From contig NW_021167093.1 in assembly GCF_003711515.1 (NCBI RefSeq), positions 743,421 through 755,158 on the forward strand: DNA of 11,738 bases. Reading direction: 5' to 3'. The DNA comes from Sodiomyces alkalinus F11 (taxonomy: Eukaryota > Ascomycota > Sordariomycetes > Glomerellales > Plectosphaerellaceae). A model generated the notes under the pieces. It worked only from the letters and a program-made list of their open reading frames with translations, was not told the origin of the DNA and searched no databases. Positions 8,198-11,738 of the stretch are shown in pieces. Within the stretch, counting starts at the first letter, position 1. The number at the start of each line of letters is the position of its first letter. The translations under genes and the position numbers were made by a program.

Positions 8198-8327
8198 TTA
8201 TACTATTCGAAAGACTTGCTTTTCCTGTACCTAGATTATATAAATACTACTGATTTTACTAAGGAATAATATATATAGAGGACTTCGAAGATAGTAGTAG
8301 TGATATAGTAGTGGGGTATTTTTGGTC

Positions 8328-8354
8328 TGACTCGAAATTAGTGTGAAGCGACTG
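8328..8354 (-). repeat. Tc1 element right terminal inverted repeat
   Basis: Inverse of the left repeat. It keeps the original CAGT terminus (read on the minus strand), which the left end has lost, so the two ends together show the ancestral sequence. The TA target duplication follows at 8355-8356. Confidence 0.9.
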
Positions 8355-8356
8355 TA

Positions 8357-9395
8357 GTACGGCGGCCGTGGCGCCCTAAGCCCTGTCTTATTATATCCCC
8401 GGGAGATTCGCCCCTTTTAATTAATAAAGAAAATAGGCGAGGTAGGCTTTTCCTGCCTCTCTTAAAGGGTAAGTGCCTAGAATATCCGGCGGTAAGCAGG
8501 TTAGGGTAGGGCTCCGCCTATAACCGTAAATAGTAAATAGATAATAGCCTTTAAGGCCTTTTTCGTATACCCTCTTTTCCTTCCTTTCCCTTATAATGCT
8601 ATAGAGTGACTATAGGTTACCCGCCCGCTATATTCCCGCTTACAGTCCCGCGGGCTTACTACTTTAGTACTTTAGCTTACTAATATCTTCTGGTATTTCT
8701 TTCTTACTTATAGTTCTTAATTTCATTGGTATATAATTAAAAAGCAGCGCTATAAAGGCGTAGGGCTAATAGGGTAGTTAGGTGTAGAGTAGTATAAGTA
8801 ATAGTAATAAAGACCTATAATAGAATATAAGTATCTTAGTATAGTAGTAGTGCCTTAGTAATAGAGTGCTAATTTAGATCGTAGATAGCGCCTTAAAACC
8901 TATGGTCTAAGGCGAATAAATTTAAAGGGTCCTATAATTATCGATATAAGCGTAGTATCATTTAAGTTACGCTATATATAGATCGAAGGAGCGTTATAAC
9001 GGTGACGTAGTGCTAATCTAGGATAGTTACTCATATTACTAATTAAACTCAATAGATATATAACACGCCTATTAACCAAGGGAGCGTAATACGAGTAGAA
9101 TCGATAAAAGTACTAAGATAGAGATTATAACTATCGCCTCCCTCCTAGGATACTATTATAAAAGCACCGTAATACCGGCGCTATAATACGACCGGAAAAT
9201 ACGATAGACGGCGTTATCCCTGTTGATAAAGGTTACCTGGAAACGGAAGAGAGGAAAAATAAAGAAGAGGTAAAGTGGTTGAATTAAGGAAAAGGTCCGC
9301 TATTCTGTAGAAGAGGTGATAAAGGAGGGAAGAATTATGGCACGTTAAAATAGCACTTGTATAGTAAACCCAGTAAAGCAGAAATCTCGTGTGTG
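8357..9395. other. Unassigned decayed segment
   Basis: About 1.04 kb without a recognisable gene. The first 22 bases are the right arm of the palindrome. A pyrimidine-rich stretch with TTACTTTAG and TTTCTTTCTTAC motifs (8650-8730) resembles a fungal 5' leader. After it (8740-9330) all three plus frames can be read with mainly TAA/TAG stops, and no frame shows a family motif, so I cannot choose one. The part from about 9230 to 9395 keeps many CA/TG dinucleotides and looks less mutated, with purine-rich GAAGAGG repeats. Confidence 0.4.
8439..8459. repeat. Short hairpin, 8-bp arms
   Basis: GAGGTAGG (8439-8446) pairs with CCTGCCTC (8452-8459) at seven of eight positions around a 5-nt loop. The one mismatch is a C-to-T change. 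Its role is unknown; it could belong to the end of a decayed element. Confidence 0.4.
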
Positions 9396-9594
9396 TGTAT
9401 TATATTAAGTTATATCTGTGTAAGTCTCTTATACTCTTAAATTAGGTGGTGAAGACTCTGTTATAGGTACTATGTTATTTGGATTCTATCCGGTGTTTTC
9501 CAGTATCCGCCCTTATTATATCCGAATGCCCGAGGTCCCCGAAGCCCTTAGTCAGGCATAGTCTGCCAGGCATAGTCTATGCCTATACAATACA
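9396..9594 (-). repeat. Copia-B 3' LTR, 199 bp
   Basis: The ends are TGTATT and AATACA, a 6-bp perfect inverted terminus with TG...CA. The inner end lies directly against the polypurine tract, as required for a 3' LTR on the minus strand. The LTR keeps more CA/TG than the coding part. The matching 5' LTR is not in the window, so a target duplication cannot be tested. Confidence 0.82.
9553..9583. repeat. Tandem GGCATAGTCT motif and palindrome in Copia-B LTR
   Basis: CAGGCATAGTCT occurs twice with a 14-bp period (9553 and 9567), and the second copy is part of a palindrome, GGCATA-GTC-TATGCC (9569-9583). On the element's own strand this lies just inside the LTR start, in the U3 region, where regulatory protein sites are common. 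Such a role is inferred. Confidence 0.55.
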
Positions 9595-9606
9595 CCCCCT
9601 TACTTA
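9595..9606 (-). other. Copia-B polypurine tract
   Basis: On the minus strand this reads TAAGTAAGGGGG, directly before the TG of the LTR. Place and composition fit the plus-strand primer site of an LTR element. Confidence 0.75.
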
Positions 9607-9747
9607 AGGTGGGTCTTCCCAGGTCAAGTAACTAATCACAGGCTTCGGTTTAAACTAAAAGCTCTTAACTTTTCTATTATAAAAATGACAGTTAAGGGAA
9701 AAAAAACGCCCTTATAAAAGGGATCTAAATCCGCCCTATTTAACCGT

Positions 9748-10857
9748 TTAATTTAATTCTATTATAATTGGTTCCTTATTCCTGATTCGCTTAATCGGAT
9801 CTATATCTATTAGATCTATCGCGCTATTAAGGGCCTTTATTGTCGTCGCTACGGCTTTAGCATGCTTAATCTCTTCGTGTAATTACTTCGACCACTTAAT
9901 ACGATCCTTTTAGTCGGTTAAATTAAGCTCTTATTATAGGTATTTAATCCCTGCCTCCGGCAATACCTTTATTAAACCGTCTACGATTATATCCTTCGTG
10001 TTGATATACGTAACTCTAAACAGTCCTTATTATACTAATTCATACGCCTACTAATTATAAATGTTAATATAGCGTAGCCTTATTCGCAGGCATTATGCCT
10101 TCTTATTAATAAGGTTAATAGTCTACTAATTATCGTAATATAACTATAGTTATTATTAATCTAACCGAAGATCTAGATCCCTTAATATCCGACTAACGAA
10201 TAACGTCTCCTTAGTTACCTTTATAAGAGCGTGTAGTTCTAACTCTGTTAACGATATCGTAACCGTTAAATACTTACCCGACTTTTAGTTAATAGTACCA
10301 CCGAAAAGCTTTATCGTGTATCTTTATAAACTCTTACGGTCTAGATTATCCCCGAAGGACGGGTCGCTTACGGTTAAGAAGAGTCTATCCCTACTAAAGT
10401 CCAGGTAGTGGTGTCTTATATAGTATAAGAATAGCAGCACTTATTAAGCCCTGTTAAGGTAGTTAGAGGAGGGGTTAACGTTATATTAGGAAAGGTTCGA
10501 ATAGGCGAATATAAGATCCAGTCTTATTATAATAGCGACATACAGGATTAAACCGATTATACTCTAGTACTAGCGAACCCCGGGGATTAACGCGTGGGTG
10601 CCGTTGTATAGTATTAACATCTTTATAGATAATAGGACCTTTAGTGGTTTACGGTAAAGGATATCTATATAGTATTTAACCCCGATCTCCTCTACGTTGG
10701 AGGCTTGTAATAGCTATAACCTACGGGTGGCTCTATCTCTTAGGACCTTAATCCCTAGAAACTACCAGATTTTATCGCCTCTAAATAACCTATAGCTCCT
10801 CTTAAAGGCAGCCTTAAGGTTATCGGGTTCGTCTTACGATCTTTATAGATAAGTCCG
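9748..10857 (-). pseudogene. pol: Copia-B pol remnant: end of reverse transcriptase and RNase H
   Basis: One minus-strand frame runs from about 10857 down to TAA at 9748-9750 without a frameshift, broken by TAA/TAG at former Gln/Trp codons. It starts shortly after the point where Tyr-Val-Asp-Asp would be expected. Then come Phe-Leu-Gly-Ile-Lys-Val (about 10743-10760), Asn-Pro-Ser before the RNase H (near 10470), Ser-Asp-Pro-Ser-Phe-Gly-Asp near 10360, Thr-Glu-Leu-Glu-Leu-His-Ala-Leu near 10225-10250, Tyr-Asp-Asn near 10130, and Asp-Gly-Leu...Lys-Val-Leu-Pro near 9965-9990. These are the copia RNase H landmarks in the right order. A C-terminal extension of about 70 residues with many Lys, Ala and Ile lies before the stop, which may be the natural end. 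Confidence 0.87.
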
Positions 10858-11071
10858 ATTATTATTATTATTATTAACCTTACTTCGCTATCCTATCTAA
10901 TCTATAGTAGCCTAATTTAGACTATACAGTCCTTTTCGGGTGGCTATAAAGGGCAAAACCCGGGGTCCCGCGGAAAACCTCTATACTCGTCCTTAGGTAG
11001 AGTAGTGCTATTATAGGGCTAATAGCTCCGGTTTATTTCTTCTACGTATCTAGATTATACCTCTAGGCTAG
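10858..11071. repeat. R repeat, copy B, main part
   Basis: Homologous to 6653-6866: it shares CCTATCTAATCTATA (about 10892-10906), GGTGGCTATAAAG and GATTATACCTCTAG (11053-11066). It begins with a TTA tract (10858-10876). The copy is cut by the solo LTR at 11072 and continues at 11615-11640. The gypsy/copia reading frames around it do not run into it. Confidence 0.75.
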
Positions 11072-11216
11072 TGTTACGAGCAACGGGCCCAACACACAAT
11101 ATGCAGGAAGGATGCCCTGGTACGTGACGCCGCACCAAGATATAACCAGAAGATAACTCAGGAAGGAGTCACGTGTTAGGCCACGTGATACAGGGAAAGG
11201 ATACTTTGGAATAACA

Positions 11217-11348
11217 TAGGGAGTGATCACTAAGGGTCTGGTGAGCAAGAGTGAATAATATAGGGAGTGATCACTAAGGGCCTAGTAAGTAAGAGTGAAT
11301 AATATAGGGAGTAATCACCAAGGGCCTAGTAAGTAAGAGTAAACAACA
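11217..11348 (+). repeat. Three tandem 44-bp repeats in the solo LTR (U3 array)
   Basis: Units at 11217-11260, 11261-11304 and 11305-11348 follow one another without gap. Units 1 and 2 each contain the palindrome GTGATCAC (11223-11230, 11267-11274); unit 3 has it as GTAATCAC. Most differences between units are TG/CA against TA, for example CTGGTGAGCAAG in unit 1 and CTAGTAAGTAAG in units 2 and 3. The array ends just upstream of a TATA-like motif, the place of an enhancer in a retroelement U3. Confidence 0.88.
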
Positions 11349-11360
11349 CACTATATATAC
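11348..11360 (+). promoter_or_regulatory. TATA-like box of the solo LTR
   Basis: CTATATATACC follows the 44-bp array directly. With about 255 bp of LTR after it, this is a fitting place for the core promoter at the U3/R border. It sets the likely plus orientation of the LTR. No transcript evidence is available from sequence alone. Confidence 0.45.
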
Positions 11361-11614
11361 CTTAGTATCCTAGGTCTTACTTCTACTAAAGAATAAGATA
11401 TCGATTAATCTAAGTCTTTACCTAGACTACTATTCTACGCTTAAACCTACCTTATAAAGAAAACGCCTAGTCTTTACGACGTAACTACGACTAGACCACT
11501 ACGAACGATAGTTACTGCTCTTTAGTTAATATCCTCTTCTTATTTTAAACTAAAACCTCGACGCGAGTCCCCTATCGTCCGCTATACTATAGAGGACTGG
11601 AAGCCGTCGTAACA

Positions 11615-11640
11615 GCTAGTAGCTAAAGGGAAGGGTAGTA
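11615..11640. repeat. R repeat, copy B, remainder after the solo LTR
   Basis: The first five bases are the target duplication GCTAG. The rest (TAGCTAAAGGGAAGGGTAGTA) matches TAGCTAACAGGAAGGGTAGCA at 6870-6890 in copy A. This short match gives the far border of R and shows the solo LTR inserted inside it. Confidence 0.7.
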
Positions 11641-11649
11641 GGTTATTAA

Positions 11650-11650
11650 A

Positions 11651-11738
<88 letters not shown>
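11650..11738. repeat. (TTA)n microsatellite reaching the window end
   Basis: About 30 uninterrupted TTA/ATT units run to the last base, so the true length is unknown. A shorter TTA tract flanks R copy B on its other side (10858-10876), so R lies between two stretches of the same repeat. Confidence 0.95.

Larger units (their letters stand above)
6969..8354 (+). mobile_element. Tc1/mariner (impala-like) DNA transposon, complete but RIP-inactivated
   Basis: The element is 1386 bp, bounded by 27-bp terminal inverted repeats and flanked on both sides by TA (6967-6968 and 8355-8356), the target duplication of Tc1/mariner insertion. The ends begin CAGT (TAGT on the left after a C-to-T change), as in Tc1 and the Fusarium element impala. 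It holds one transposase gene on the plus strand, now full of stops. Size and layout are normal for fungal Tc1-like elements. It can no longer make its own transposase, though its ends look good enough to be mobilised by an active relative. Confidence 0.92.
9396..10857 (-). mobile_element. Copia-B: 3' part of a second Ty1/copia element, minus strand
   Basis: Read on the minus strand, this piece has the end of reverse transcriptase, a full RNase H, a stop codon, a short 3' tract, a polypurine tract and a 199-bp LTR. The 5' part (first LTR, gag, protease, integrase, most of the reverse transcriptase) is missing from the window: the coding frame breaks at about 10857, where the R repeat with its TTA tract begins. 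The rest may lie beyond 11738 if R inserted into Copia-B. Its LTR sequence and RNase H differ clearly from Copia-A, so it is another family. Confidence 0.88.
11072..11614 (+). mobile_element. Solo LTR, 543 bp, with perfect 5-bp target duplication
   Basis: It begins TGTTACGA and ends TCGTAACA, an exact 8-bp inverted terminus with TG...CA. GCTAG flanks it on both sides (11067-11071 and 11615-11619). No internal sequence is present, so it is a solo LTR, left by recombination between two LTRs of a former full element. Once removed, the two halves of R copy B join in line with copy A, which confirms both borders. The orientation is inferred from a TATA-like motif downstream of a repeat array, reading plus. 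The LTR family is unknown; its length and 5-bp duplication suit gypsy or copia. Confidence 0.9.

Noticed and set aside
8740..9330. A decayed protein gene on the plus strand
   Set aside because: All three frames can be read through as former Gln/Trp stops and none shows a recognisable motif, so choosing one would be guessing.
10858..10876. TTA tract read as an Asn-repeat within Copia-B pol
   Set aside because: The same kind of tract stands at the edge of R copy A, where no pol is present, so it belongs to R or to a microsatellite and not to the protein.
11063..11248. A 61-codon open frame on the minus strand, the only long ATG-started frame in the window
   Set aside because: It lies almost wholly within the solo LTR and its first 44-bp repeat, shows no family motif, and is open only because this stretch was spared from RIP. 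It is hydrophobic by chance and not supported as a gene.
11217..11348. Regular repeats considered as a CRISPR array
   Set aside because: Units are contiguous without unique spacers, lie inside a eukaryotic LTR with inverted termini and target duplication, and number only three.

Overview
The window is a block of dead, nested transposable elements with no intact gene. The host is most likely a filamentous ascomycete fungus (Pezizomycotina). The evidence is the element types (Ty1/copia retrotransposons and an impala-like Tc1 transposon) and the mutation pattern. CA and TG dinucleotides are strongly depleted and replaced by TA, while CG dinucleotides stay common. This is the signature of repeat-induced point mutation (RIP) acting at CpA. 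Gln (CAA/CAG) and Trp (TGG) codons have become TAA/TAG and ATG codons have mostly gone, so recognisable proteins survive only as frames broken by many stops.

Layout. (1) 1-294: an AT-rich flank that may be the start of an unrelated LTR. (2) 295-6438: one full-length plus-strand copia element, here called Copia-A. It has 193-bp LTRs, a primer-binding site matching the anticodon arm of initiator-Met tRNA, decayed gag and pol, and a 13-G polypurine tract. (3) 6439-6652: unassigned, possibly another LTR piece on the minus strand. (4) 6653-6890: first copy of an unclassified ~240-bp repeat, here called R. (5) 6969-8354: a complete but dead Tc1/mariner element with 27-bp terminal inverted repeats and a TA target duplication, sitting in the middle of an imperfect palindrome. 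(6) 8357-9395: no assignable gene. (7) 9396-10857, minus strand: the 3' part of a second copia, Copia-B (end of reverse transcriptase, RNase H, polypurine tract, one 199-bp LTR). (8) 10858-11640: second copy of R, split by a 543-bp solo LTR (11072-11614) with a perfect 5-bp target duplication. (9) 11650-11738: a (TTA)n microsatellite running off the window.

The elements do not form a pathway. What links them is insertion order and shared RIP. The solo LTR went into R. R and its TTA tract abut a truncated Copia-B. The Tc1 element went into a palindrome close to the other R copy. RIP is uneven: the first ~190 bp of the solo LTR and roughly 9230-9600 keep many CA/TG dinucleotides, while Copia-A, the Tc1 element and the Copia-B coding part are saturated. 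I found no sign of a new functional system. The points most worth a second look are the R repeat, the U3 repeat array of the solo LTR, the D-38-E spacing of the Tc1 transposase and the half-tRNA primer site.
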